This document shows, one piece after another, positions 35,283-44,589 of a DNA stretch of 64,000 nucleotides. A program made the position numbers and the translations under genes. The first letter of the stretch is position 1. Each line of letters begins with the position of its first letter. Source of the DNA: an uncultured Dorea sp. Its GTDB lineage: Bacteria; Bacillota; Clostridia; Lachnospirales; Lachnospiraceae. The notes below the pieces were generated by a model. The model was not told the origin of the DNA. It saw only the letters and a program-made list of their open reading frames with translations, and did no database searches. The stretch covers positions 53,623-117,622 of the forward strand of contig URTM01000004.1 of the NCBI GenBank assembly GCA_900550865.1, read 5' to 3'.

Positions 35283-36860
35283 TTAGAATACCACCTTCGG
35301 CATAACGTGAATATCTTCCGGGAAGAATGTCAGGCCGACCTCCTGTCCTTCCTCCGAATAATCCGTTGTATGGATCTTGAATTCACGTCCCGTAGTGGAA
35401 AATGTAATCTCATACACGCCTTCTGTTACTTCTTCCGGATCAAAATCATAGTCTACACTGATATCCACGCTCTGATCTTCATCCGTCAGTTTCCATCCCT
35501 GTGCATTTGCCCAGGTCTTAAGATCTGTATCCAGTGCCTGGGATTCTGTGATCTCATCTACCGTCTTGAAGAAGTTGAATGCCATAACACCTTCATTTGC
35601 CTTCTCATTCTTAACGAACGGCTGGTTGACTACGAAAATGGTTCTCTCGATGCTGGTTCCGTTCGATGTGCTGAATGTAACCGGATACTGGCCTTCTTTT
35701 GCTTCCAGTTCATATTCAATATTTGCAATGGAAATGTACTCGTCGCTTTCCGTCTCCCATGCCTGTGCATTCGACAGAGCGACAATTTCCTTATCATCCA
35801 GATTCTCCACATCCTCCAGATCCACATAGAAGTTGTTGGCACTGATCTTCTCACTTCCGTCTTCACTGGTCACATCGTGATTGCGGATGACACGCATGTT
35901 GACCGTAACACTCGTTCCAGGAACGGTCTCCACCATGATCTCATAGTGCACACCCTTGAACAGGACACTTAAGACTTCTCCCGTCATCTTGCCGTCTTTT
36001 ACATCCACGATATCGATATCTTCCGGACGGATCACAACATCCACCGGCTCATTTTCCTTGAATCCATGGTCCACACAGTCGAACGTGATATCATCAAAAC
36101 GGACTTTGTAATCTTCCATCATTCTTCCGGAAATGATATTGCTCTCTCCGATGAAATTTGCAACGAAACGGTTCGTCGGCTCATTGTAAATCTCCTGCGG
36201 GGTTCCTATCTGAAGGATCTCACCTTTCTGCATAACGACAATCTTATCCGACATCGTAAGTGCTTCTTCTTGATCATGTGTTACGAAGATAAATGTGATG
36301 CCTACCTCCTGCTGGATGCGCTTCAGCTCATACTGCATTTCCTTACGAAGCTTTAAGTCCAGCGCTGCCAGCGGCTCATCCAGAAGCAGTACCTTCGGCT
36401 CATTGACCAGTGCTCTCGCAATCGCAACTCGCTGCTGCTGACCGCCGGAAAGTAATGTCGTATTCTTATCCTCATAGCCTTCCAGACCGATCAGTTTCAA
36501 CATCTTCATAACCTTCTGATCGATGATATCTTTACTCATTTTCTTAAGCTTTAATCCAAATGCGATATTTTCATATACGCTCAGATGCGGAAATAATGCG
36601 TATTTCTGGAAGACGGTATTCAGTTCTCTTTCATACGGTGGTTTTCCGGTGATATCTTCATTGTCAAAGATCACCTTTCCTTCATCCGCATCCAGAAATC
36701 CTCCAAGGATTCGGAGCAGGGTAGTCTTACCACATCCACTTGGACCCAGCAGGGTTACAAATTCATTTTCATATATATCCAGATTGATTCCTTTTAGCAC
36801 AACCTGCGAATCAAAGCTTTTCACAATATTGCGAAATTCAATTAGTTTTTTCTCTTCCAT
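35283..36860 (-). CDS. potA: Polyamine ABC transporter ATPase PotA with duplicated insertion in its TOBE region
   Basis: The ATPase part is standard: Walker A GPSGCGKT (39-46), Q-loop, LSGGQQQR (137-144), Walker B VLLLDEP (157-163) and switch His near 195. The TOBE domain starts with RPEDIDI (278-284). After about residue 330 some 170 residues are inserted before the last TOBE strand ([14 protein letters not shown], 509-522). The insert holds two similar beta-rich units, marked NAQAW...YPVTFST (364-397) and NAQGW...YEITFST (452-489). PotA is usually near 350-380 residues; this one is 525. The ATG at 36860 follows AAGGAG. It heads the transporter operon, after the XRE-cupin gene. Confidence 0.92.
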   Translation of the reverse strand: MEEKKLIEFRNIVKSFDSQVVLKGINLDIYENEFVTLLGPSGCGKTTLLRILGGFLDADEGKVIFDNEDITGKPPYERELNTVFQKYALFPHLSVYENIAFGLKLKKMSKDIIDQKVMKMLKLIGLEGYEDKNTTLLSGGQQQRVAIARALVNEPKVLLLDEPLAALDLKLRKEMQYELKRIQQEVGITFIFVTHDQEEALTMSDKIVVMQKGEILQIGTPQEIYNEPTNRFVANFIGESNIISGRMMEDYKVRFDDITFDCVDHGFKENEPVDVVIRPEDIDIVDVKDGKMTGEVLSVLFKGVHYEIMVETVPGTSVTVNMRVIRNHDVTSEDGSEKISANNFYVDLEDVENLDDKEIVALSNAQAWETESDEYISIANIEYELEAKEGQYPVTFSTSNGTSIERTIFVVNQPFVKNEKANEGVMAFNFFKTVDEITESQALDTDLKTWANAQGWKLTDEDQSVDISVDYDFDPEEVTEGVYEITFSTTGREFKIHTTDYSEEGQEVGLTFFPEDIHVMPKVVF

Positions 36861-36873
36861 GGTTCTCCTTTCC

Positions 36874-36910
36874 ATGGGGACGGGTTTTCCGGCTTTTTTA
36901 CTGTCCCCTG
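36874..36910. repeat. Degenerate GGGGACGGG inverted repeat between xre-cupin and potA
   Basis: GGGGAC (36876-36881) and GTCCCC (36903-36908) flank an AT-rich middle with T7. It lies in the short gap between the regulator stop and the potA ribosome site. It could be a weak terminator or attenuator of operon read-through. Confidence 0.55.
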
Positions 36911-36920
36911 TGGTTTATTT

Positions 36921-37454
36921 TTAAAAGATTGGCGGTGTCGTGATCCACAATATCTTTGCCGGGCTATTCCCGTGATTATAAAGATAATGACTCTTCGCAC
37001 CATCCATATAAAACGTCTCATGCGCCTTCACTTTATACTTTTTGCCACCACGCACGATCGTAATATTTCCCTTCAGTACATAGCCAAATTCCTCGCCCGT
37101 ATACGATGTCTGGATATGACTCTTTTTATGCGGATAGAGTGTCATAAGAATCGGCTCCATCTGGTTCTTCTGCGCATTCGGAATGATCCATTCCACCTGA
37201 TAATCTTCTTTCTCATCTACGAAGAAATCATCTGCTCCGAACACAATCTGCTTTTCTTCCTCTTCATGAAAGAATTCCGACAGGTTACTTCCCAGTGCTT
37301 CCAGAATGTCCTCTAGCGTCGCAATACTTGGTGCCGTCAGGTTACGCTCTACCTGTGACAGAAATCCCTTCGTAAGCTCACTGCGCGAAGCCAGATCTTC
37401 CAGCGTCAGATCATTCTGCTTTCTAAGCTCTCTCAGTTTCTTTCCGATATCCAC
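36921..37454 (-). CDS. XRE-family regulator with C-terminal cupin domain
   Basis: The 177-residue protein has an N-terminal helix-turn-helix (LEDLASRSELTKGFLSQVER, residues about 18-37). A cupin domain follows with HIQTSYTGEEFGYVLKG and KAHETFYMDGAKSHYLYNHG. This is the PuuR-like layout found beside polyamine genes, so the cupin may bind a polyamine and the protein may control the pot operon just downstream. The start is GTG at 37454, set by GGAGGT 6 nt before it; the nearby ATG is in another frame. Read-through into potA would have to pass a degenerate GGGGAC repeat. Confidence 0.9.
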   Translation of the reverse strand: MDIGKKLRELRKQNDLTLEDLASRSELTKGFLSQVERNLTAPSIATLEDILEALGSNLSEFFHEEEEKQIVFGADDFFVDEKEDYQVEWIIPNAQKNQMEPILMTLYPHKKSHIQTSYTGEEFGYVLKGNITIVRGGKKYKVKAHETFYMDGAKSHYLYNHGNSPAKILWITTPPIF

Positions 37455-37586
37455 ATTTTCACCTCCATATCTCCAAAAGTTTTCTATTACTATACTTTTT
37501 TTTCAAAAATACCGAACAAGCTTTATTATACACATGTATGTAGATAATGCAAGTGAAATGCATGTAAAACTCATTTTTATTCATAG

Positions 37587-37721
37587 GGAATTTTTATCTT
37601 CCTTCTTCCGATGTGTTTTGGATCCGGAAGTCTGTGGTTCGCAATGTCGCTTACGGAACTTGTGATTGCGGTATATGTGGTGTATCATATGTGGAAATAT
37701 ACACATGCACTGCCGGAATAA
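37587..37721 (+). pseudogene. Possible C-terminal remnant of a MATE-family transporter gene
   Basis: An open frame after a TAG at 37584 reads GIFIFLLPMCF, then GSGSLWFAMSLTELVIAVY, then VVYHMWKYTHALPE and TAA at 37721. The two hydrophobic segments, the FGSGSLWFAM turn and the short polar tail look like the last helices of a MATE exporter. There is no start codon with a ribosome site and the rest of the gene is missing. The remaining 37455-37763 gap is AT-rich. Confidence 0.45.
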
Positions 37722-37763
37722 TGTGCTATCATTAGTTTCAGAAATTTTTATAGAGGTAAACAC

Positions 37764-38696
37764 ATGAATAAAATATATAAATCCTTTTACCACCTTCCCG
37801 GTCTCTTCGAATTTTACGAATTATACCGCTTATTCCTTCCATTATTCTATGAACACAGAGAATATTTTTACGACTGGTGTGAGATTGGCTCAATCTATGG
37901 TGCACCTTCAGATTGTATCTGGGGCGGTGGCCGTACTTCTTTCGGATATTCTGATCCAGAGGAAGTACTTGATCTGATGCGGGAATATAGCATCTCAGCC
38001 CGGCTGACGTTCAGTAATTCGCTGTTGCGGGAAGAACATCTTGCGGATAAGAAATGCAACGATCTTTGTAAAATGTTCGAGCGTACCTCTGCCACTGCCA
38101 GACCGCCATATATACAGCAACCCCAGAATGGTGTGATCGTGCACTCTGATCTTTTATTAAACTACTTACGCAAAAACTATCCTGATCTCTACCTTGTTTC
38201 TTCTACCACAAAAGTCCTGACAAATTTTCAGGATTTTTTAACTGAAGTAAATCGGGAAGATTTCCGCTACATTGTACCGGACTTCCGGTTAAATAAAACC
38301 TTCGATAAATTAAACCGGATGTCGCAGCACCAGAAAGATAAAGTAGAATTCCTATGCAATGAATGCTGCTGGTTCGGCTGTAAGGACAGAAAGACTTGTT
38401 ATGAATCCGTCAGCCGGAAGAATCTCGGAGAGCCTGCCCCAGAGTATCACTGCGCTTCGCCGGATGGCGGTGACGGCTACCGTTTTTCCAAGGCAATGGA
38501 GAATCCCGGATTCATCAGTGTGGATGATATACAGAACATTTACATGCCTATAGGATTTTCTAATTTTAAGATTGAAGGGCGTGGGCTTGGAAGTGCATTG
38601 ATTCTTGAATTTCTGCTTTATTATATGACGAAACCGGAATATCAGATTCATGTGAGAGAGCATATCTATCTGGATAATATGCTAGATCTTTTTTGA
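37764..38696 (+). CDS. U32-peptidase-like protein with a cysteine cluster
   Basis: I do not recognise a named family for this 310-residue protein. The first half reads like a TIM-barrel fragment (EIGSIYGAPSDCIWGGGR, ARLTFSNSLL, VIVHSDLLLNYL, YIVPDFRLNKT). The second half has a cysteine group NECCWFGCKDRKTC, then EYHC about 20 residues on. In the U32 group such cysteines bind an iron-sulfur cluster, as in UbiU/UbiV and tRNA hydroxylation factors; by analogy this protein may hold one. GAGGT precedes the ATG. Its last 15 bp overlap the broken end of a ribokinase gene on the other strand. Decayed genes lie on both sides. Confidence 0.68.
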   Translation: MNKIYKSFYHLPGLFEFYELYRLFLPLFYEHREYFYDWCEIGSIYGAPSDCIWGGGRTSFGYSDPEEVLDLMREYSISARLTFSNSLLREEHLADKKCNDLCKMFERTSATARPPYIQQPQNGVIVHSDLLLNYLRKNYPDLYLVSSTTKVLTNFQDFLTEVNREDFRYIVPDFRLNKTFDKLNRMSQHQKDKVEFLCNECCWFGCKDRKTCYESVSRKNLGEPAPEYHCASPDGGDGYRFSKAMENPGFISVDDIQNIYMPIGFSNFKIEGRGLGSALILEFLLYYMTKPEYQIHVREHIYLDNMLDLF

Positions 38697-39203
38697 ACAT
38701 TCTGCTATCTTCTCATTCATCGGAGATGGATTCAAAATGATACGCATTCCTTTTTCTTTTGCCTGACTGACAAGATACGGAAGATTATTAATCTCGTTCT
38801 GTATCAAGAGCCAGTCATCACTGCCAAACTGTTCCAGTACTTCATCTATATACATCTCCTCAATCTGCTGATTTGCCCCGCCATACAGCAGGATACAGTT
38901 ATCCCCCTGCAGATCATTCTGGATAATCGCATTTCCTGTTCTGACCTTGCTTTGCACTTTTACATATTCCGTGTGAACACCTGCTTCATCCAATGCTTCC
39001 AGAAGCATCTTTCCATCTTCTCCGATCATGCCGGCATGATATACTTCTACTCCTGCTTTTGCAAGTGCAATTGACTGATTCAGTCCTTTTCCGCCTGTAA
39101 ATACCTACAGACTTTTCGATGCCAAGGTCTCTCCTTTATTTACAAAATGATCCACTTTATATACATAATCAATATTCAAAGATCCAAATGATAATACTCG
39201 CAT
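38682..39203 (-). pseudogene. PfkB/ribokinase gene with an in-frame stop and lost 3' half
   Basis: From the ATG at 39203 the frame reads MRVLSFGSLNIDYVYKVDHF and on to TLASKSL. A TAG at 39107-39105 (codon 33) follows, then the same frame continues VFTGGKGLNQSIALAKAG, AGMIGEDGKMLLEALDEAG and ILNPSPMNEKIAECSKK. These are clear ribokinase motifs (GGKGLNQ, IGEDG). The TAG sits where Glu or Gln is usual, a single-base change. The frame stops at 38682, about half the normal 300 residues, with the GAGD-type catalytic part gone. It begins 3 bp after the MBL-fold gene, so it was once in that operon. Confidence 0.87.
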
Positions 39204-39206
39204 TTT

Positions 39207-40007
39207 TTACACCTCAAACGTCTCCAGATCATCCGGCACATACAGATTGCCATGATAATACTGCTGTCCTTCCTCCGTATACAACTTCTTTCTCTCCGCC
39301 AGATGTGTTTCTTCTGTATGATACAACAACAGATTCGGCACACCCAGTTTTTCCGCAAGCTGGCATGCTTCTTTTACCGTACTGTGATGTTTCTCATAAG
39401 GCTTGAACTTATCCGCCTCACCGAACAGGCAGAATGCCTCATGAAGCAGCCAGTCACTCCCTTTTACATATTTGTAATCCACTTCATTATATGGCTCATC
39501 ACCGACGCAGGTAAATTTCTTACCGCTCTTAAGCTGCATGGTGAATCCGAACTGTTTCGCCTTTGTCGAAGCAATATCAAAGAATGTCACTGGACATCCG
39601 AGAATCGTTCTGCTGTCTCCGTCTTTCACGACATCAAACTGGATTCGCTCACCCATATGCTTACAAACTTTCTGCTGGATCGTCATATTTGCAATTGCCT
39701 GGATCTTCTCTGCCAGTTCCTCATGGCAGTAAATGCGAAGGTCTCCTTCATATTTTCCCTGGTTCATTCTCTGTCCAATCATACGCACCAGCCAGATAAT
39801 TCCAAGCACATGGTCTACATGTTCATGTGTAACGAAGATATCGTGGATGTCATTCATATCGATTCCTGTATCTTTTAATACTTTCAGAATACGGTTGCCG
39901 CCACCTGCATCTACGAGGAAATGTTTTCCTTCATCGCTGATTGCATAGCAGGTATTGTAATATTCACTTACCGTTGCATTTCCGGTTCCTAATATTGTTA
40001 ATTTCAT
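39207..40007 (-). CDS. MBL-fold metallohydrolase, RNase Z-like
   Basis: The 266-residue metallo-beta-lactamase-fold protein has LGTGNATVSEYYNT at the start and the metal motif THEHVDHVLGIIW (HxHxDH). A further ligand lies near GDEPYNEVDY, and late His residues in KHHSTVKEA and YHTEE. The pattern resembles RNase Z/arylsulfatase-like enzymes. A true tRNase role is doubtful because the exosite arm is not evident. GGAG lies before the ATG. The ribokinase remnant follows in the same direction, so the operon may once have served nucleoside or sugar turnover. Confidence 0.85.
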   Translation of the reverse strand: MKLTILGTGNATVSEYYNTCYAISDEGKHFLVDAGGGNRILKVLKDTGIDMNDIHDIFVTHEHVDHVLGIIWLVRMIGQRMNQGKYEGDLRIYCHEELAEKIQAIANMTIQQKVCKHMGERIQFDVVKDGDSRTILGCPVTFFDIASTKAKQFGFTMQLKSGKKFTCVGDEPYNEVDYKYVKGSDWLLHEAFCLFGEADKFKPYEKHHSTVKEACQLAEKLGVPNLLLYHTEETHLAERKKLYTEEGQQYYHGNLYVPDDLETFEV

Positions 40008-40195
40008 ATGCTTTTCTCCATTTCATTTCTGGTTTTTGTAGTACATCTATCAGCAGTATAGCATACTTTTTTCAACTGGTTATGTACTGGATTTTGAAAT
40101 AATATTCATTTTTTCTTTTTATAATATAAATATACTAAATATTTTCTATCTCCCTGATAATATCTCCAAAATCCTCTCCAAGGTCATACACGATC

Positions 40196-40271
40196 ACCTT
40201 ACGAACACATGGCGATACAAAAAAGAGCCAGCAGGGACGGGGAAAATTCCATTTTCCCCGTCCCCATTGGC
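40196..40271 (-). terminator. Type B GGGACGGGG terminator repeat after the GH43 gene
   Basis: The 13-bp stem GGGACGGGGAAAA/TTTTCCCCGTCCC with a 5-nt loop, outer GCCAAT/TGCTGGC arms and T6 on minus repeat the element at 32450-32535. The flanking CTTACGAA-NNCATGGC is also shared. The rest of 40008-40195 is AT-rich with nothing clear. Confidence 0.85.
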
Positions 40272-41903
40272 CTATTCATCCGCAACATACTCAAAGAAAT
40301 CAAAATCCGCATAATGCTTATGCAACACTCTGTCCGCACAGGTAAGTCCCACGAATGTTCCCGTGAATTCCCCGTACTTGCAATACTCATCTGAGAATTT
40401 TGTTGTATCAAACGGTCCGCCGATCTTCACATACTGTTCGCCGTCATAGCTCCACTCAAACCATGATTTTCTTCCTTCGATATTCAAACGTAAATAGATC
40501 GGCACATCCTCTACCGGGATTCTGGTATTCAGAAGCTCTGTCTTCGTTCCATTTTCCAGATGGATGATGGAAAGTGCGCTCTGTCCCAGTGTCTGGCTGT
40601 AATATTTCCGAAGGTTGATGTAATTCATGTTGTCGTAGTACATGATAAGTCCCGCACTGTGCTGATGCACTTCCGGCTTGAATTCCATCTTGGTCGTCAC
40701 TCTTGCGTAGACACTTGTAAGCTTTCTCGCAAGAATGCTGACTTTATTCAGTGATGTTCTGGACTCCTGTCCTCGGATTCTTACATAACCCGGCCGTGCC
40801 TTCACATCGGCAAATCTCTGTGGCATGATTCTTGGTGCATAATACCAGTTGCCAAGTTCCTCATCGTCAAAATCATCAAAGTCAGGAATCTGTGGAACCG
40901 GATATTCCGGAAGCTTACTTTCTTCTACATACTCTTTCGCAAGATTGTCATCGTCATACATACGAAGCCATCCGTCGTCTGTCCATTTCATCTTCTGAAT
41001 CGCAGTCTCGCGGCCTAATGTACAACGAAGTTCCGGTGCAAATGGTCTGGCACACAGATGTACAAGATATACTTCTCCAAGCGGAGTTTCTACATAGCTT
41101 CCATGTCCGGATTTCTGCAGAACGCTGTCCGGGTTGTAATACTTTGGTTTCAGATGATCTGGATCCTGACGTTCATATGACACACCCGGTACACTTGTCA
41201 CGATCGGGTTTGTCGGATCTCCTTCATACGGTCCCCATACATTTTTCGAACGCCCCATTGTAACACAGTGATTGTATCCTGTTCCGCCTTCTGCACACAT
41301 AATATAATAATAGCCGTTGCGTTTCGTCAGATGCGGTGCCTCGATACATCCACGGTCTGTGCCGCCGTTCCATATACGCTTCGGATAACCAATGACTTCC
41401 TTCTTCTCCGGCGAATATTCGACCATGCAGATCGCACCTGGTTTTTCATATCCTTCACGTGTCTCCCACTCAAGCGAAACCACCCATTTTCTTCCGTCAT
41501 CGTCATGAAGCATCGAAGCATCGAAGCCTGCCGAATGCAGATACACCGGCTCGCTCCATGGTCCGCGGATATCCTTTGCTGTGATCACATAATTATCTAC
41601 ATCGAAATATCTCGCATTCATGGAATTCATCACTCCATATACCACATAGAACAGATCCTCCTGCTCACAGTACGTCAGACACGGTGCCCATATTCCTTTC
41701 GCAGACGGAAGCTTTTTAAGGTCCACTTGCTCATCGTCTGTCAGCACGTGTGTATACAGTTCCCAGTTCTTCATATCCTTGGAATGATATACCGGAATTC
41801 CAGGCATCCATTCGAATGTTGATACTGCTATATAATAATCATCCCCTTTTCTGCAAATGCAAGGGTCCGGATTAAATCCTTTAAAAATCGGGTTATGAAT
41901 CAT
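40272..41903 (-). CDS. Glycoside hydrolase family 43 beta-xylosidase/arabinofuranosidase
   Basis: The 543-residue enzyme has a five-bladed propeller with the three acidic residues of GH43. The base Asp is in NPDPCICRKGDDYYIA, the pKa-setting Asp in SAGFDASMLHDDDG and the acid Glu in DRGCIEAPHLTKR. FEWMPGIPVYHSKDMKNWE is typical of the XynB-like subgroup. A C-terminal beta-sandwich (from about residue 340) is the GH43_C2/XynB C-terminal domain that closes the active site. There is no signal peptide, so it acts on oligosaccharides brought in by the GPH transporter two genes upstream. GGAGG precedes the ATG. Confidence 0.93.
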   Translation of the reverse strand: MIHNPIFKGFNPDPCICRKGDDYYIAVSTFEWMPGIPVYHSKDMKNWELYTHVLTDDEQVDLKKLPSAKGIWAPCLTYCEQEDLFYVVYGVMNSMNARYFDVDNYVITAKDIRGPWSEPVYLHSAGFDASMLHDDDGRKWVVSLEWETREGYEKPGAICMVEYSPEKKEVIGYPKRIWNGGTDRGCIEAPHLTKRNGYYYIMCAEGGTGYNHCVTMGRSKNVWGPYEGDPTNPIVTSVPGVSYERQDPDHLKPKYYNPDSVLQKSGHGSYVETPLGEVYLVHLCARPFAPELRCTLGRETAIQKMKWTDDGWLRMYDDDNLAKEYVEESKLPEYPVPQIPDFDDFDDEELGNWYYAPRIMPQRFADVKARPGYVRIRGQESRTSLNKVSILARKLTSVYARVTTKMEFKPEVHQHSAGLIMYYDNMNYINLRKYYSQTLGQSALSIIHLENGTKTELLNTRIPVEDVPIYLRLNIEGRKSWFEWSYDGEQYVKIGGPFDTTKFSDEYCKYGEFTGTFVGLTCADRVLHKHYADFDFFEYVADE

Positions 41904-41938
41904 GACTTTTCCTCCTTCGATCTATTCTAAGCCGTCAG

Positions 41939-43105
41939 TTATCCCCTCGGAAACCATCCGAAGTCCACACATCTTCCAAAATCCCAACTGTCCCATCCGG
42001 TCCAGCCTTTGGTATTGACGGTATCTGTCAGAAGTTTATAACTCCAGTAAAAATATCCGCTTCCGGTATTCCAGGCATCAAGCTGCGCCTCTGCCACTGC
42101 CTGGTAGATTTTCTTCTTCTCTTCCGCGGTCACAACACTTTCCACTTCTCCGTCCAGTCCGTTTAACACTGACTGTCCGCCTTTCGTATCCCATCCGCAT
42201 GCCAGCGAATTGAACAGACACCATTCACCGCAGATTACCGGGAAATATTCTTCCATTTCTTCGATATCTTTTTTGAAATATTCTTTGATATATTTTGTAT
42301 ATCCTTCTACTGTCTGCTCACAACCGTTCGCCTCTGCGACCATCAGATACTGGTGCGTATCCAGAACGACATTCTTATACTTCTCTTCCTGCATGTAACC
42401 TTTCCATGCCTTTAATTCAAATCCATCATGGATGACTACATATTTTTCCTCCGGCATATATGCACGGATTCTGTCGTATGCTTCTTTATAGAAATCTTTT
42501 AAGAAATCAAGTGTCACAGGGCCGGAACCTTCTGCCAGTCCCGGATCAACAGCCGGATATCTCTCCTGCACATTCATCGTCTTCCACATATTTTCTGTGA
42601 CCGGCTCATTGATGACTTCGATCCCCCATAATCCTTTTCTTTTTCCGTAACGTTTGGCAAGGCGTTCCAGAACGGTTAATACGAATTCCACTTCTTCCGG
42701 ATTCTGTGCCCATTTGCACACGCCGCTGATGCCTCCGTTGTCGAATCCGTTCTGACTGAGAGGAGCCGTATGAAGGTCGATCAGTACCTGCAGTCCGTAA
42801 GCTTCCGCCCAGTTAAATGCTTTGTCCATTTCTTCGATACATCCGATAAATGGCTCTCTGTCTCCGAAGATAAAATACGGAACCGGGATTCGGACTGCCT
42901 CCATTCCCATGGATTTGATCGTTACAAAATCACGCTCTGTAATATATTCCGAACGGTGGATCTTGATCCTTGCTTCATATACTTCTCTTGAAAGCTGTCT
43001 TGGCAGATAGTATTCATCTTCCGCTGTCGTTCCGTCGAATAATGCCGGACTCATCCATTTTTCCAGTACCAGCCAGTTTCCAAGATTGACTCCTTTTACT
43101 TTCAT
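41939..43105 (-). CDS. Glycoside hydrolase family 5 beta-glucanase-like enzyme
   Basis: The 388-residue cytoplasmic TIM-barrel enzyme starts GVNLGNWLVLEKWMSPALF, as in exo-beta-1,3-glucanase-like GH5 members. The acid/base Glu is in EVINEP and the nucleophile Glu in PVICGEWCLF. IDLHTAPLSQNGFDNGG is also conserved. It lacks a signal peptide and probably cleaves short beta-glucosides or oligosaccharides. GGAAA precedes the ATG. It lies between the GPH transporter and GH43 genes in one operon. The mix of GH5 and GH43 suggests a substrate with both glucan and xylan/arabinan linkages, which is inference. Confidence 0.91.
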   Translation of the reverse strand: MKVKGVNLGNWLVLEKWMSPALFDGTTAEDEYYLPRQLSREVYEARIKIHRSEYITERDFVTIKSMGMEAVRIPVPYFIFGDREPFIGCIEEMDKAFNWAEAYGLQVLIDLHTAPLSQNGFDNGGISGVCKWAQNPEEVEFVLTVLERLAKRYGKRKGLWGIEVINEPVTENMWKTMNVQERYPAVDPGLAEGSGPVTLDFLKDFYKEAYDRIRAYMPEEKYVVIHDGFELKAWKGYMQEEKYKNVVLDTHQYLMVAEANGCEQTVEGYTKYIKEYFKKDIEEMEEYFPVICGEWCLFNSLACGWDTKGGQSVLNGLDGEVESVVTAEEKKKIYQAVAEAQLDAWNTGSGYFYWSYKLLTDTVNTKGWTGWDSWDFGRCVDFGWFPRG

Positions 43106-43141
43106 GATTCGTTTCCTTTCCTGTATCTTTTTATGATTTCA

Positions 43142-44512
43142 TTATTTCGCCTGACGTGCCTTCAGATCTGCAATAATCTGCGGGAACTCTTTATCCAGTT
43201 TCCAGAATTTCATAATGATCAGACCGCTTACATATACTGCGATCGGAATCCACACGAAGCAGATCTCGATTGAACGAAGTGCTGATGCTGTCTGGACTGC
43301 TGCATCTCCTACATATCCGCCAACTTCCAGGATCATACCAAGAAGCGCAGATCCGATACCATTTCCAATCTTATACCCGAAGCTGCAGGCACTGTTTACC
43401 AGACCTTCGGTACGGTATCCTGTCTTCCACTCACCATAGTCGATCGTGTCAGATACCATCGCCCACATCGTTGCACCGCTGCACGCATTACCGATACCAC
43501 GGATCACACTGGATACTACGATTCCGGCCATTGAACCGCCGGCAAAGTTCAGAAGCAACATTCCTACAATATCCAGTACCAGACCGATTGCAAATACATT
43601 TCTCTTTCCGAGATGTTTTACCATCATCGCAATAAAGAACATTGCAAGGATCTGTACCACATTGAAGATTCCGTTGATCGTCGATACCAGATTTCTGTCC
43701 CCTAAGATATCTTTTGCATAATATACAGTTGCACCGCCATTTACAGAATACATCAGGAAGAATAATGCAAGCATGCCAGTCATCATGATCCAATATTTAT
43801 TCTTGAATAATGCTTTGATACCTTCTTTGAACGGTACATCCTGCGCTTTACCGTCTTCGCCTGTAGTTGCCGGTTTTACTCTTTCTTTGGTTCCGAAGAA
43901 GTTAAGAAGGAATGCCACAACCGCTACCAGACCGAATACGCAGAATGTTTTTGTCCATGCGGATGCACTGTTACCGAATTTTTCAACTAGTGGTAATGTA
44001 AATGTATTGATCGTTAATGTGCCTGCTGTTGCCAACAGATTTCTGAAAATACTTAATACGGATCTTTCATACGGATCCTGTGTCATCAGTGCATTCAATG
44101 CGGAATATGGCACATTGATCGCTGTGTAGATGACTGTGGATACCAGGTTATATGTAATGAATACATAGACAAGCTTCGGAGTTGCTGCCCAGCTTGCCGG
44201 TACGGAGAAGAGCAGGATTCCTGAAATTGCAAACGGGATACACATCCGTAAGATCCAAGGTCTTGCTTTACCGAATTTTGACTTTGTACGGTCAACGATC
44301 ACACCCATGATAATATCGCTGACGCCGTCAAAAATTCGTGATACCATCATAATTGTTCCGACTGCCAGTGCGCTTACTTTTGCATAATCCGTATAGTAGA
44401 ACAGTAAGAATGCTGACATAGCCGTATAAATAATGTTACATCCGAAATCCCCACATCCATAGGAGAATCTTTCAAATACTTTTGAAAAGGTCAATTTGTT
44501 CTTTGATTTCAT
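43142..44512 (-). CDS. GPH-family sugar:cation symporter
   Basis: The 456-residue protein has about twelve membrane helices. It has the glycoside-pentoside-hexuronide family marks FSYGCGDFGCNIIYTAMSAFLL at the start (shown in part), DGVSDIIMGVIVDRTKSKFGKARPWI after helix 2 (shown in part) and MWAMVSDTIDYGEWKTGYR late. It imports oligosaccharides with Na+ or H+. It is the first gene of the operon with GH5 and GH43 enzymes, and a divergent AraC-type gene lies upstream with direct repeats in the promoter. Confidence 0.92.
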   Translation of the reverse strand: MKSKNKLTFSKVFERFSYGCGDFGCNIIYTAMSAFLLFYYTDYAKVSALAVGTIMMVSRIFDGVSDIIMGVIVDRTKSKFGKARPWILRMCIPFAISGILLFSVPASWAATPKLVYVFITYNLVSTVIYTAINVPYSALNALMTQDPYERSVLSIFRNLLATAGTLTINTFTLPLVEKFGNSASAWTKTFCVFGLVAVVAFLLNFFGTKERVKPATTGEDGKAQDVPFKEGIKALFKNKYWIMMTGMLALFFLMYSVNGGATVYYAKDILGDRNLVSTINGIFNVVQILAMFFIAMMVKHLGKRNVFAIGLVLDIVGMLLLNFAGGSMAGIVVSSVIRGIGNACSGATMWAMVSDTIDYGEWKTGYRTEGLVNSACSFGYKIGNGIGSALLGMILEVGGYVGDAAVQTASALRSIEICFVWIPIAVYVSGLIIMKFWKLDKEFPQIIADLKARQAK

Positions 44513-44589
44513 CGTATCTTTCCTCTTTCATAATAGACTTACTATATACGTTTTGTTCTTTGCGCACTGAACAACCTTTTGTTTACACT

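Noticed and set aside
37581..37793. 70-codon minus-strand frame near the U32-like gene
   Set aside because: It has no ribosome site or family signal and overlaps the promoter region and the MATE-like fragment on plus.
38682..39203. TAG readthrough or amber-coded amino acid (such as pyrrolysine) in the ribokinase gene
   Set aside because: The gene is also cut in half at its 3' end, and TAG ends other intact genes here, such as scrB's neighbour kinase at 15310; decay is simpler.
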